Assembly: GCF_963662255.1 (NCBI RefSeq) | Contig: NC_085047.1 | Location: 98,959,619-99,023,618, forward strand | DNA from: Cinclus cinclus | Lineage: Eukaryota; Chordata; Aves; Passeriformes; Cinclidae | Direction of reading: 5' to 3' | DNA: 64,000 nt | In this document: piece after piece, positions 11,821 to 23,208 of the stretch | Layout: every line of letters begins with the position of its first letter | Numbering within the stretch: the stretch's first letter is position 1 | The notes under the pieces: generated by a model | Databases searched by the model: none | Told to the model about the DNA's origin: nothing | What the model saw: only the letters and a program-made list of their open reading frames with translations | Program-made: the position numbers and the translations under genes

Positions 11821-12888
11821 CCAGAGAGGTGTCTCAGACTCAGGGCAGCAGCAGGAGGAGGCACTGAGGCATGGCACAGGGAGATCCCCCTTCCACAGGG
11901 ACAGAGGCCCCTGTCTCCTGGCCTGGCCGGCTGATGGGGCTTGGGCAGATCCTGGGACCTCTGCCAAGGCCACAAGAGATCCTGATGCTTTTCTCCTGGA
12001 TCCTGACACCTTGGGGAAGGGGCTTTAGCTGTCTGTGTAACTGCTGTCAGCAAGAGATTTGACTTTTACAACCACAGGCCACACTTAGAGAAGTGAGGAG
12101 GGCTTTGTGGGCACCTGAGAGATGCCTCACAGTATCTACAGGCAGGAGATGGAGTCAGGCTCCTCACTGCAGTGCAGTGCAGGGCGGGAGGACAAGAGGC
12201 ATCAGGAATAAGTTGAAATGAGAATTTCAAGCTGTGGATAAACAGAAACTTCATCGTACGAGGGAGGTAGTGGAGCAGGTCACCCTGAGTATCAGGGCTG
12301 TCTCCATCCTCAGAGAGTTTCAAGCCCCAGCTGGTCCAAGCCATGAGCAGCTTGCTCTGGCCCCAGCCCTGGCCCTGCTTCAGACTGGAGACCTGCCAAG
12401 GTACCTCCCAGCCTGAATTACACCATCATCCATGATAACCAATAAGTGTTTTCAAACCAAGACGACTTTGTGTGTACAGCACATTGTACTTGGCCTTTTG
12501 CTTCTATAAGGTCTTGTGGCAGCAAATTATATAAATTATATAGATGAATCAGTTAATCATCATTTCAGTCAGTGTTATTTTCACCCTGACTGATTTAAGG
12601 AAGCAAGACATTTTCAGTTTTGCAATCCCATGCACTTGAGGGAAACTTTCCAACATATATGCTTAAGTAACTAACCTCTTTCTGACAGTGCTGAGCTCTC
12701 ATCAGCTGTCTCTTGAAGGGAAACTATTTCCAACTGAGCACTTTGGAAAACTTGTCCCTTTGTTTATCAGCCCACATAAGACTCTTGGACCCAAATTTTT
12801 GGCATATCTTCTAAAGTGTCTCTTCTGTGGTAGCTTCTTCATGTTCTGAAAAGGCAAACTCTATCCTTACAAGAAAGGAGCATTATTA
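11821..12888. other. GC-richer flank of the minisatellite, then AT-rich unique DNA
   Basis: Positions 11821-12420 are markedly GC-richer than the surroundings and carry several overlapping open frames on both strands, which is typical of composition rather than coding. From 12420 the sequence becomes AT-rich and includes a short direct repeat of AAATTATATA around 12525-12545. No gene is supported. Confidence 0.4.
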
Positions 12889-13075
12889 TCACAGCCATAG
12901 AGGGTGCTGAGTTGGAAGGGACCCACAGAAACCATCAAGTCCTGGCCCTGCACAGGACAATGCCAAGAGTCACACTTGTTTCTGAGAGTGTTGTCCAAAT
13001 GCTTTTTGAACTGTCAGGCCAGTGCTGAGACCACCTTGCTGGGGAGCCTGTTCCAGTGCCCAACCATCATATCTG
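12889..13075 (-). mobile_element. CR1 LINE 3'-end fragment, second subfamily
   Basis: It begins with TCACAGCCATAGAG and GAGTTGGAAGGGACCCAC, then CATCAAGTCCTGGCCCTG, CACAGGACAATGCCAAGAG, AGTGTTGTCCAAATGC and GGGGAGCCTGTTCCAGTGC. This is the reverse complement of a CR1 3' region distinct from the copy at 10956. The two differ in their internal text, so they are separate insertions of different subfamilies. The element is 5'-truncated and ends around 13075. Confidence 0.9.
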
Positions 13076-14219
13076 TGTTATCCTCCCAAGATCAGAGAGT
13101 AGCTGACCCATCAAAAGTCTCATGGTGAGTGAAAATTGACACTTCGAACACAATCATCCATCTGTTAGTCATTGATTTCATTAGCAGAGAACAAGATCCA
13201 CCATTCTTATCCAATCAGGTACAATTTTTGCTAAAATATAAGGGAATTTATGTTAAATATGAGCCTTACTATGTTTATCTAAAATATCAAATTTTGTGTA
13301 TGTTCTATTTTTAGTCATATCTGTAAAAGAAATGACATTTTTTTGTTTCCAACTTTTATTTATATGTCTGTTTTCTTCTCTTTTTGCAGTAAATTAGTCA
13401 CTAATTTAATCATCTCTAACATCCATATGCTCGCCCACACCATCCTTCATATGAGTACAATGAGATAAAAATTCTTATTTGCTGCACCGGGGTATAATTA
13501 AACTTTCTAAATTTCAATTATTTCAATTTCTTACCATGAGCAATCACGTGGCCTCCTGTAATAAAAAGAGAAATTGTTTTCATTTTAAATGTTTCAGAAT
13601 TTTCTACACTCATCTTTTAATTTAACTTCCAGTCTTTGACAAAATGGTTTACTTGCATCAAATTACTAATATACTCCACTGACATGGTTTCTCTTGTTTT
13701 GATTTGGGTTTTTTTCCCTCCTATGGCCATATTGGCAAGTTTTATAGCTGAGCAGTATGAAAAATTCCATTTGTTCACCTTCAGGCCACTGTATTATTTG
13801 CTGGTAACTGCAATTCCTGCTGCTGTAGTTACTCTGTGAAATTAAGAGTGACTATGACACTTTCCTTCTATTACCTTAAGTCATCTTATGTATCTAGGCA
13901 ACTTTCTAGAGTCACTGCTCCATGAAATGAATTGAAATATGTGTAGATTCACATTTCATATTGGTAAAACACAAGAAACATTTGAATTCTGAGCAGAAAT
14001 GGAAAACATTCCAATTGGAAAGTTGCCTGCAAAAATTCAATACTTTTCTGCCTTCATTAATTTATTTCAGCCTATATTGCTTATGAATCTAATGAAACGC
14101 TAGGCTAGAGCTCCTTTTTGGTATGAAATGACTCAAGGGAATGGAGTAAATGTCCAACTTCATGAACAATATATGACAAATCTGTAGAGCAAATCCTTTG
14201 ATTAGTTTATCTAGTGGCT
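13076..14219. other. AT-rich non-coding stretch
   Basis: No repeat, RNA gene or exon is recognised. Short open frames at 13129-13314 and 13636-13839 have no splice support and AT-driven composition. Confidence 0.4.
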
Positions 14220-14400
14220 TATAACTTTGCTTTTGAATAAAAAGGGATTGTCAGATTGAGTAGCAGGAGAGTTTGCAATGAATATTCATGCAAACACGCC
14301 TGTCCTAAGTCTTGCACAGTTTAATGGAGCTATTCCTTTGCCTTGCTTTGATTAATTGACTTTTTTAATGAGGTTTTGTTAATTTTTGTTTGAAGTTTCA
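14220..14400. promoter_or_regulatory. candidate regulatory element centred on a POU-type palindrome
   Basis: At 14272-14294 the sequence reads TTTGCA, then ATGAATATTCA, then TGCAAA. It holds a perfect 12-bp palindrome ATGAATATTCAT (14278-14289) overlapping the octamer-like ATGCAAA (14288-14294), with a mirrored TTTGCA on the other side. This matches the general pattern of POU homodimer sites. Homeodomain-type motifs follow within 100 bp (GATTAATTGAC, TTAATGAG, GTTAAT). Enhancer activity is inferred, not shown. Confidence 0.35.
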
Positions 14401-14821
14401 AAGAAAGGGGGCACAGAACAACTGACTGAACTACCATTCCCTGAAACCCAGAACAAATGTCAATAAGAACTAAGAGCTCAATAGAAAAGCAGAATTGAGC
14501 CTTGTTTTTCCTAGTCTTTTTTGAGTCCTTCTTCCCACAGAAGGGCTGACTAAGTAAGAAATGTCAGGTTTCTTGCTATTTTTGATCTTTTAGCAAGTGG
14601 TGCTGTCCACCCAGATCAACCTTTCTTTACTCATTTCTAGGCAAGTCCTGGGCCAAAGGGTTTCATTCCTTGCTCCACTACCTCTAGGGAAACTCCTGCT
14701 GGTCCTTCTCCATCCAGAACACCAGCTTTCTCTCCTCCTCTGGTTACAGAAATCCTCCTTAGTGCTTTGGGCTGACCCTCCCTCTTTATGCTTATATCCT
14801 CCACCAGCTGCAGCCACTCAC

Positions 14822-14918
14822 CTGCGGACATGAAGCAGATCTCTAGTTGGCGGCTGCACTGAAAGTTTACAAAACTTTATTAGGCAAACAGTCTCCAAAG
14901 TTAGCATCACTGCTAATG
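14822..14918 (-). other. candidate 97-bp minus-strand exon (unassigned)
   Basis: Read on the minus strand, a strong pyrimidine tract (CCCGCCCTTTTCTTCACC) ends in TTACAG directly before the segment, and CAG followed by the consensus donor GTGAGT ends it. One frame is open throughout (31 codons, with two bases carried in and two carried out), while the other two frames have stops. The inferred peptide ends PPTRDLLHVR and matches nothing I recognise. A second internal acceptor would give a 37-bp version (14822-14858). Both splice sites are among the best in the window, but no in-frame partner was identified. It could be a non-coding RNA exon or chance. Confidence 0.25.
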
Positions 14919-17900
14919 CTGTAAGGTGAAGAAAAGGGCGGGGGTTGGGGTGGGGAGTAGACATCAAATTCCAAGTTAGCAAAAGTGTTATTGCCTTAAG
15001 AAAATCATTGGCAGGTTTAGTGTGGGATCTTGCCAGGACTTTGCAGGAGCGAGGGGAGAGAGCTAAAGATACATAGTTGGATGTAATCTATATGCTTAAA
15101 CAGTAATAAATAGTTCAGTCTACAGTCATAGGGAGGATTTACACGGTGTTCTTTCACCCAATAGGACTTTCCTTAAGGAGGTGGATCTGCTCTTTCTACA
15201 GTGTGTGAGGAAAATTAGCACCATAGAACAGAACCTGTAAAGGCGAAAACAAGAGCTGTCTAGGTAGCAACAGAGACTTAGGGAGCTTTAGATCTGCTTC
15301 CCTCCAGGCAGTGTTATTTTGGGCTGACTAGAGATGCCTTCACACCTGTGAGCCCCCTTCTGGAGCAAGCTTTCAGAGAAGCCAGGACAGCTTGTTCTCA
15401 AAACAACAAGCAGGTGTTCTCCTTTCATGGAAGTGTCCAAGAGAAAAATCACTCAGAAGCAGTGATGGCACCAATTTTTCCTTGTGGCTTTGTTTGCTTC
15501 CTCAGGTACTCCAGATTTCAGTGAGATATATGATAACTACAGATAAGGAGGTTTCAGTTAAAATGGGTATTTTGATGAAATCTAGGCTCCTAAATTCACA
15601 GGTGTTGTCCTGAAAAGCTCTGGCTTAACTGTTACATATTTTTAGTAAGAAACTTGATCAATCTATGTTTTGGGTCAGTGTATAGAAAAATGTATAGTAT
15701 ATAGAAATTGAGAAAACTAGAGAGGGTTTGCCTACAAACAGTGTTCTTCAGTGACGATAATTAAATTGTGGTAATTTTGTTATTTAATATTGTCAAAATC
15801 CAAAGACACTCTGATTTATATATTTTGGGACCATCTAGTCCTTGGATCAAGGGCACAGATCAGGGATTGGAATCTATATTTCTCTCTTCCCTCTCTCCTA
15901 GACATATCTATGTCCCTTTAAAGTTGTAGAGGAGGTAGCTGAAGTCTTCAAATATAATTATTTTCCTGTGTTCATTTTGAAGACAGAAAATACTGGTAAT
16001 AGCTCTTTTCCAGCTAATAAAGCTGAAACCTTGTGAGACCAAGGTGTCAAAAGAAGAGATGTTAGAATAAGCTGGTACAATTAAGCAGCAGCTTATTTGA
16101 AAGAAAATTTGGCTGCTGTTCCACCAAGTATTCTGTGGAAACACAAGAACAAAATGGTTGTGTTGTTAACAAAACGCACAGTGCTCTTTTAGAAGCAGAC
16201 CTTAGGGTAGCAAATTTCAGTCCTATGTCTAGGACTCTGTAGCAAGTGTGGAAATAATAAGCAAGTTTGTCTAGTGTCACTATTGAATAAGAGGATGAAA
16301 CAGTAATTAAAGGAAGTTACTAGAAAGCAAGAGGAACAGGCAGAGATGTAATACAAATCAATATTGATGCTGTAAAATAAAGTGGAGTTTTCAGTCCACT
16401 GACAGTTTATTGTAAATGCTAGCATAGCCATATCTAAAGTAAAATTATCTGAAACATATTATTTTGACTTTTAAAAACTACATTTGTCAAAATTCTTGAA
16501 GTGGGGCCTGTTACTGAAATTAAGTATCATGAGGTGAGGGAATTATGATTAGGGAACAGCAAGCCATAGAAAAGCAAGAACAATAGGTAAATAACAAGGT
16601 ACCATGCTGACAAAAGGCCAGCCAAGTGATCACTGCAGAGCTGCCCTATGAATGCTGTCAAATGAATTTCAAATGATGGTAAAGTTCACCTGAAGTGCAA
16701 TAGAGTGTGAAAAACACCTAACAAAGGGATCTCACAAAGCCAGTAAACTGGCAGTGGAATGACAGATGAAATGTATCAACAAAAACATATCATGGGCAAT
16801 ACTGCTAGTTTAAAAATGAAAAAAAAAAAAAATCCCTAATGCTTAGGGATGGAAAGGGCCTAAAAAAATTAATCAAACTCCTCTTTATCTGCAGGGATGG
16901 TCAAAGTGTGACTGGATGTCTAAATGAGAATATAAGCAATAATAAAATTAATTCTACATTGTAGAATGTAGCATACTTTGTTACACATGCATAAGGTTTC
17001 TTAAGGCATAATGTGTGGGTGCATGGGTGGGAGTGCATAAGTACATATATGCACTGACATAAAATATTCACCTATCTACAGAGTTGAATTTTTAGAAGCA
17101 ATAATATTTAATATGATATCCTATGATTCAGATGTTCTGTGCAGTCTTGTGGTGTCCTACCCCTGAAGTGCTAATGTTTCAGCTATTCTATTTGTACATA
17201 TAGGCTCACAGAAACATGTACAGGCAAATTTGATATACATATAAAAATATTTTCCTATTTCACTCTCTTTTATAACATTTTTCCTGCTTATGGACTCCTT
17301 ACAGAGATGATTAGAAGCAATGAAAGTTATTCATAGGAATACAAACTGAATAGACAGGGACACCTTGTATGACAGAGGAGTTGAAGAAGTGTATGAAAGA
17401 TGTGAAATGGAGGTACAGAGAAAGGCATTCAGGTGTTGTGTTTAAGGAGATGCTTGATGCACCTGAAAAACAAAAATGTGAAGCATACAAAGGTACTCTT
17501 ATATTTATCACTGCTAGAGTGAATTTACTACCATATGTAGAATTTACTGCCATTATGATATAACCACTGAGCCCAAGATTCTCTGGCAGTTAAGTGAATC
17601 AATGAAAAAACATTGAACCATCAAGTAAAAAAATAAAATTAATGGAGACACATGGAGAAAACAAGGTTTAAAATTATAATCCCTGTAGCAGCCATGCTTT
17701 CTATGGGGTTTTTGGAGTGATTTGAGGCACCTGAAAATAAAAGTAAGCGTTGGATTGATGGGTAACTGATTTAGCAAGGCTATGCTGCAGTTCCCAATTT
17801 GTTGCATTGCTGTAACTTAAAGTGATCTCAGTAACTTTGATGACTGCCTTTCCACTGCTCTTTGGTAACAATAGGACGTGTTATGTCCCAAAGAGTGATC

Positions 17901-19180
17901 CTTCAGTCTCCACTAAACCTCAAAACCTATTTTTCCATTAAGAATTACAGCTTTTTTTGTGCTTTAAAGTAGAAGCTGAGCTCTATGCGAGACAGTATCT
18001 TGCAAGACTGCAAACAGTTAGCAATGATGGAGTAAATTCAGGAAAAAAGTAGGAAACCCAGGTGCTGTTTGTATTGACTTAAAACTGAAAATCATTCAGT
18101 TTGATAAAAGACAAGTGAATATCCATTTTGGATTCCTGAAATAAGTATTGAGTTATATGATTCCTTTCAATGCAGTTTTTTCTTTAGCTCATCTATAGTT
18201 TAGCTCAATTTTTATATGCAAATAGAATCATAGTGAAATGAAATGTAAAGGATAAAATTTTAGATTGAGGCACAAATCTATGAGGGCCATTAAAGTATTT
18301 GCTATAATGTCATATCAGGAACAGAATTTTTCCCTAGAAATTCCCCCAAGAGATAAAAAGAAAAATAATGTTTCTATTGTGTGTCTCTATAGTCTTTTGT
18401 CATACTAGTTTTGAATGCAATTGTTACTAAGTTTGCAAATACTAAAATGTTAAAACTGCGCATTCACAAGCAAATGCTCTCCACTTATCTATAACACTTG
18501 GGTATGAAACAAATCAAATCTCTTGAAATATCTAACACGCTCAGGAACAGCAAGCAGCAAAAATGGAGGAAAGTCCTCTGGTGAGACAGGCCTTTCTAAG
18601 GAATTAATTTTTTTCTCATTTTGTGTGTTAAAACTGTAATCCAGACAGGCTGCTTTAGGTGTGGTTACCTCTGTTCAGCTTGTCAGATTAAGTGACTTGA
18701 TGGTCCTCTGCCTGGTCAGTATGGAGACTGACAGTGCCTGCTTCCTCCTGTGTGAGCAGCTCTTAGGACCAGGTATGTCTGGCAGTGACAATTTTCCTTA
18801 TGGTGAGGAAAATGCTTGGGAGAGGGCTGGTGGCTTTGGTCCAGTGGCATGTGTGGTGGGGTTGTTGGCTTTTCTTCTCTCTTCCACTACTGAACTTGCT
18901 GGGCTGTTTTGTCTGTAGCTGTCTAAAGAAATGAGAGACAGAACAGGTGAAAATTAGTGGCCTAATAGAGGACAAAGGGGTTGCAAGTATCTTCATATAA
19001 AAACCTGGTGTTTCTGGTTTAGGGATTGGTTTGGGGCTGTATTTTGGTTTCAGTAAACAATAGGCAATCCTCTCAGGGAAAACTAAAATTGGATCTTAAG
19101 TTTAGACACTGAAGTCAAACAGCTACACTTCACAGACACACAAGAAAACAGCCTGCATTTGCTCACTGCTCATGGGAATT
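14919..19180. other. AT-rich non-coding stretch
   Basis: No gene is supported. Notable small items are a 14-base A run at 16819-16832, a 17-bp odd palindrome with arms ATTCTACA and TGTAGAAT at 16951-16967, and a G/T-rich patch at 17010-17040. The open frame at 18661-18918 starts with GTG and lies in a locally GC-richer patch, but it shows no family resemblance. Confidence 0.4.
16846..16915 (-). mobile_element. possible degraded CR1 3' fragment
   Basis: GGGATGGAAAGGGCCTAAA followed by ATCAAACTCC and GCAGGGATGG resembles the minus-strand CR1 pattern GGTTGGAAGGGACC, ATCTAGTCCAAC and GCAGGGA. It lies just after an A run. The match is short and weak. Confidence 0.3.
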
Positions 19181-19279
19181 CCTTTCCCTTTCCCTTTCCC
19201 TTTCCCTTTCCCTTTCCCTTTCCCTTTCCCTTTCCCTTTCCCTTTCCCTTTCCCTTTCCCTTTCCCTTTCCCTTTCCCT
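19181..19279. repeat. pure (CCCTTT)n hexanucleotide array, about 16.5 copies
   Basis: An uninterrupted alternation of CCC and TTT runs for 99 bp. The complementary strand is (GGGAAA)n, which has the G3N3 spacing of a G-quadruplex-forming sequence and is also a homopurine/homopyrimidine mirror repeat able to form triplex DNA. The lysine-glycine repeat frame on the minus strand is a by-product. The perfect purity suggests recent expansion or active homogenisation. Confidence 0.97.
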
Positions 19280-22200
19280 CTGTGGTTTGAATAAAAGAGG
19301 CTAAGATCAGCTTTATCTGATTCCACCCCCAAATATTTTGAAAAAATTGCTATAAAAGGAAGGCAGAAGGGCTTCACTTTGTCTGTACCCAATCCCTTGG
19401 TAGGTTGCTTTTTCTCATCTGGGGTGAATATAATTGATGCCAGGGGTATTTTCTCTACCAGCATCCTTGCCTCCCTCCTACTGCCCCATTCCAACTGCCC
19501 AGCCCTATCACATGCTGCTGCCTTCTCTCAGGCTGCTGCCAAGAAGAGAGGAGAGCCAGAATCAACCAGAAGAGGAGCTTTGAAGCACATTGAACATATT
19601 TGTTCCTGTTGAGTAGCATGTTCACCTCCTTGCTACATGTCTGCTCAGGGTCCCCTTCCAAAGGTAGCACTGACACCTTTGGAAGCTGACCCTGTAATAC
19701 TAATTCAGAAAAATCCAAAATGATCAAACTATCAAATCATTCTATGAGGCCAAGTTCTTGCAAGCACAAGTGTCAGCATACACAAGGCTGGAGTCAGGAG
19801 ATCCCCATTCCCATCCATTTCCTCCTGGGCACAACAATCAGGGCTGTTCCTGAAAAGTGCTCCTGATCTCAAGAACTGGAAGAGATCAGATCCTAATAAT
19901 AACCATGCTGTTCATACACACAATGCTTAGTTTTCTTTCTTAACTGAATCAAAGTTACTTTTGCATAGTACAGGGTTTCACTGTAGAAGGTTCAAGTTGT
20001 TCCTGAATTGTTTCCCCAATTGCTTGGGGAAACAATCTTTGCTGCAATCACTGCAGATTGCCCCAGAGAAAGAGCAGGGTGAGCTCAGTCAGTGTGGTAC
20101 ATAGAAAACAGCACACTGATTTCTCCTTGTTCTTTTCATCTTAGATATTCTGGGCCACAGAAATAAGATCCAAGAACTTCAAAAAGCATGCCTGTAAAAC
20201 CTTTTTCCAGATAAATTAAATCAGCCACTCCATGGCTATTCTCTACAGGTACATGAGGACACTGTAGTGAGAATCATGTTAATTTTCTTTGTATTTGTTT
20301 GAGGACTACTTTATATTCACTAGGGGATCCTCAACATTGTGTTATTTATTTTTTTCTGCATTTGAATATATATCTTAATATTGCCTTAGAATTTTGTTCC
20401 TAATTCTGAAAGTGAGCTAATTTGTATGCTATTTGCCATTTTGGTTGCTATTTTCATTGTGAGTCAGCAGCAATCTGTACTTACAGACTGAAAGTGAGTT
20501 ATAACTCTCTCCATTGTTGCAAAATATAGTTTTACCTTCTTTTTTTAAATTTCCTCCCAGCAGCAGTTAGCTCTTTACAGCAGCCCTTCTTTTTCGCCAT
20601 TAGAATAACACACTGCTAACACTGGAGTTATTAATCACAGCCTATCATTGAAGATATTATGTGGAAGGTGAGGCAACTGTTCTGTATCATGTAGACATTC
20701 AGATTTTTCCCCCTCTTATGAGTAAATACTCAGTTTCAGGAAAATGCTCCAAATTGTTAACATCTGGTATGCCAGCCTCAGAGAGGTTTTAGCAGCCTCT
20801 GAGTTGAGCAAGCTGGGTAAGCAGCAGGAGAGATTGCTCTCCTCCTTACTCTTGGATCAGAATCCATTCCTACAAGAGAGTGGCTTTCTGGCAGCCTGAC
20901 TTGTGTGTCCGTGGAGAGCGGTGCAGAGGGTTTGACCCTTCTTTCAGAAGTGTGCTTACAGGCAAATAAAACAAGGGTTGCCTAGAATCTTTGCAGATCT
21001 GGGGACATTGATTTCTCCTTCAGTGGTTGTCATCTCTGCTGGGGTTGAAGCCTGGGGTTGCTCCCCTCTGGTGTTAGTGTGGGAAGCAGGGGTGACAGAG
21101 CCATTTGCCAAAGGGTGAAAATACATTTTAGCTCATTTACGTCTATGAAAGGCCCTGAGCAATTTGTTCCCTTCTTGCCACTTTGCCCCTTCTTTCGATG
21201 TGTGTTAATTACTAATGTATGCTGCAGTAAATATTATTTACTCTTTTTCTCTCAGGGCAATTTGTAATTCATAGAGGGTTGGGAACAGCTGGAAGGCAAA
21301 GCAGTGATCCTGAAATTTTCTGAGACTAAAGTCAATGATATTTTTATGGTCATCTAATTTTCCTGGGAGTATTTTGTTACATTAAGTGGTTGTTATGCAC
21401 CAATGAGCATGCTTAATAAATGTAGCCACTTCCCTCTGATAAATTATGGGAACAAATTTGAATGCTCATTAACATGTATATATTAACCCTGTGTGAACAT
21501 TGTAAAGAGTTCTGCAAGGTACGAAATTATCACTGTGGCTTACCCTACTGTCTGGACGTAGGTTTACTACTTGGCAGGAGATCTGCCTGAATGGAAATAA
21601 ATAAATTGGTTCTAATAAGGGAAACTGTATTAATATAAAACTGATTTAAAGCCTATACCCATGGGCACTTCCTCTCCTTCAGTATTACCATTGAGAGGAT
21701 ATTGAGATAAATTATGGCACAAATCAGTATAGTGGTGAGAGGAGAGGTAGGAAGGGCCCTCTGTGCCAGCAGGAAACTGAACCAAGTAGAAGTGTCACCT
21801 TGCTTTATTTCAGAGGAGTCTGAGATTTTGGGGGCTGTAGCCTGCTCAGGTCCTTTACAAGGCCATCACTCAAGTTTGCTTCTTTAATATAATCCTATTT
21901 CTCCATGGCCATATACAGAGGTTTTTATTGTTGCCATAAGCTGAGGTACAGTCTCTTTCAGGCAAAGGAGTATTTTTCTTCTAGGAAAATTCAGCAGGTA
22001 AGAAGTTTTTAATCATAATATGCAAAATAAGTCAAAAGGAGTGATTTTAAAAAGTAGCTTTTGATCCAGTATATCTTTTCCCCAGGAGCTTAGATCAGAT
22101 AGCTGGTTGCACTAATTGGTACTCAGTGTAGGAAGAGATGCTAAATACTTCTGCCTGTCAATTCACCCAGACATACAGAATAATCCAAAAAAGTGCATGC

Positions 22201-23160
22201 AGTAACTGACAGGAATTAATTCAGAAAGAGCTGACAATCATGAATAATACAGCAAAGTAAAAAAATAGTACTGTGGTTGAGAGGTAGTTCAGAGGCTCCT
22301 CTACTAATACCTTCTTTAAATGTATTGTTCATAAATGGAACTTTTCCTATGAGTTTCACTAAATTAGACAGCAAATTATGAAGTTAAGCTTACAAAAGAG
22401 TGGTATCATATCTGAAATGTTTGAAATATTAAAACCTGGGGTCTGGGAAGGAAGTTCTACTAAAATGACATGTTTGTAATTGTCAAACAAATATTATCTC
22501 TTTCCTGTCTATATGTATAACAGAGACAGATTTCAAGTGATTGGGATATAGTCCTAGTAAAAAAGGTGCTCCTGCACAGACTACTTTGTTTGATGAACAG
22601 CCAACTGAGGTCCAGTAGAAAGCATCCCAGTGGCTTCAGTGGACTGTCATGAGGGAATATTTTCATATTCCTTACCTTAAGCATGTAATTTGAATATGTA
22701 GGTGGTGCCAGTATTCCCCAAAGTTTCAATCAACACATTATTCTCTCTTGTTTGACTGTAGTTTTGGTAGAGTTACTATTTTTGTCTGCATACATTTCCT
22801 TTTCACCTTTGTCAGCTTGATGCAAGACTGCAAGAATAGAGGTAGTGAGTGTTGCCAAACATTCCCCAGCAACCACCACAAGCAGAAAAGTAAGAGTAGA
22901 AAATAGGAGTATTTCAAGGAAATTGTGCTACCTTCCCAGCATGGTCTCTAAACCTCTGACAACTTACAGCTCTGAAACTGAGCTCAGCATTAGTGACCCT
23001 GTTTCAGATGCACTCAGTGGGTGTTTCTTCATAATGCACCCATCTGTACCAGGAGTCACTGCCACCCCCTACCAGAATGACCTCCACAGTTTATCATGAA
23101 AACTGTGTTTTAACTCTAATACTTTTGACCAGTTTCATGAGTTTGGTGGGGTTTTTTGTT
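19280..23160. other. non-coding stretch
   Basis: A TATAAAAGGA element lies at 19351-19360, and a perfect hairpin lies at 20007-20036 (listed separately). A short splice-site pair at 21962-21997 encloses 36 bp. No gene or interspersed repeat is recognised otherwise. Confidence 0.4.
20007..20036. repeat. perfect inverted repeat, 13-bp arms, 4-base loop
   Basis: ATTGTTTCCCCAA is followed by TTGC and then TTGGGGAAACAAT, an exact reverse complement of the first arm. The whole fold is 30 bp. No flanking direct duplication or transposon terminal motif was recognised, and the stem is too short for a canonical microRNA precursor. Confidence 0.9.
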
Positions 23161-23208
23161 TGTTTGTTTGGCTGGTTGTTTGTTTGGCTGGTTGTTTGTT
23201 TGGCTGGT
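23161..23208. repeat. three exact copies of a 16-bp tandem unit
   Basis: TGTTTGTTTGGCTGGT occurs three times head to tail with no mismatch. It sits between a GTTTTTTGTT stretch and a GTTTTGTTG stretch, giving a G/T-only region of about 75 bp. Confidence 0.95.

Noticed and set aside
11388..12053. 221-codon minus-strand frame, the longest in the window
   Set aside because: It runs through the 50-bp minisatellite and GC-rich flank, where stop codons are scarce by composition; no known domain.
14860..15365. Possible minus-strand LTR because of an AATAAA-like signal and GC-rich patch
   Set aside because: No TG...CA termini, no paired LTR, no primer-binding or polypurine site and no retroviral frames nearby.
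19123..19494. 123-codon minus-strand frame with a long lysine-glycine repeat
   Set aside because: The repeat is simply the translation of the (GGGAAA)n array; flanks show no coding signal.
21962..21997. 36-bp symmetric microexon-like segment (plus strand)
   Set aside because: Two frames are open, there is no host transcript on that strand, and the length makes chance likely.
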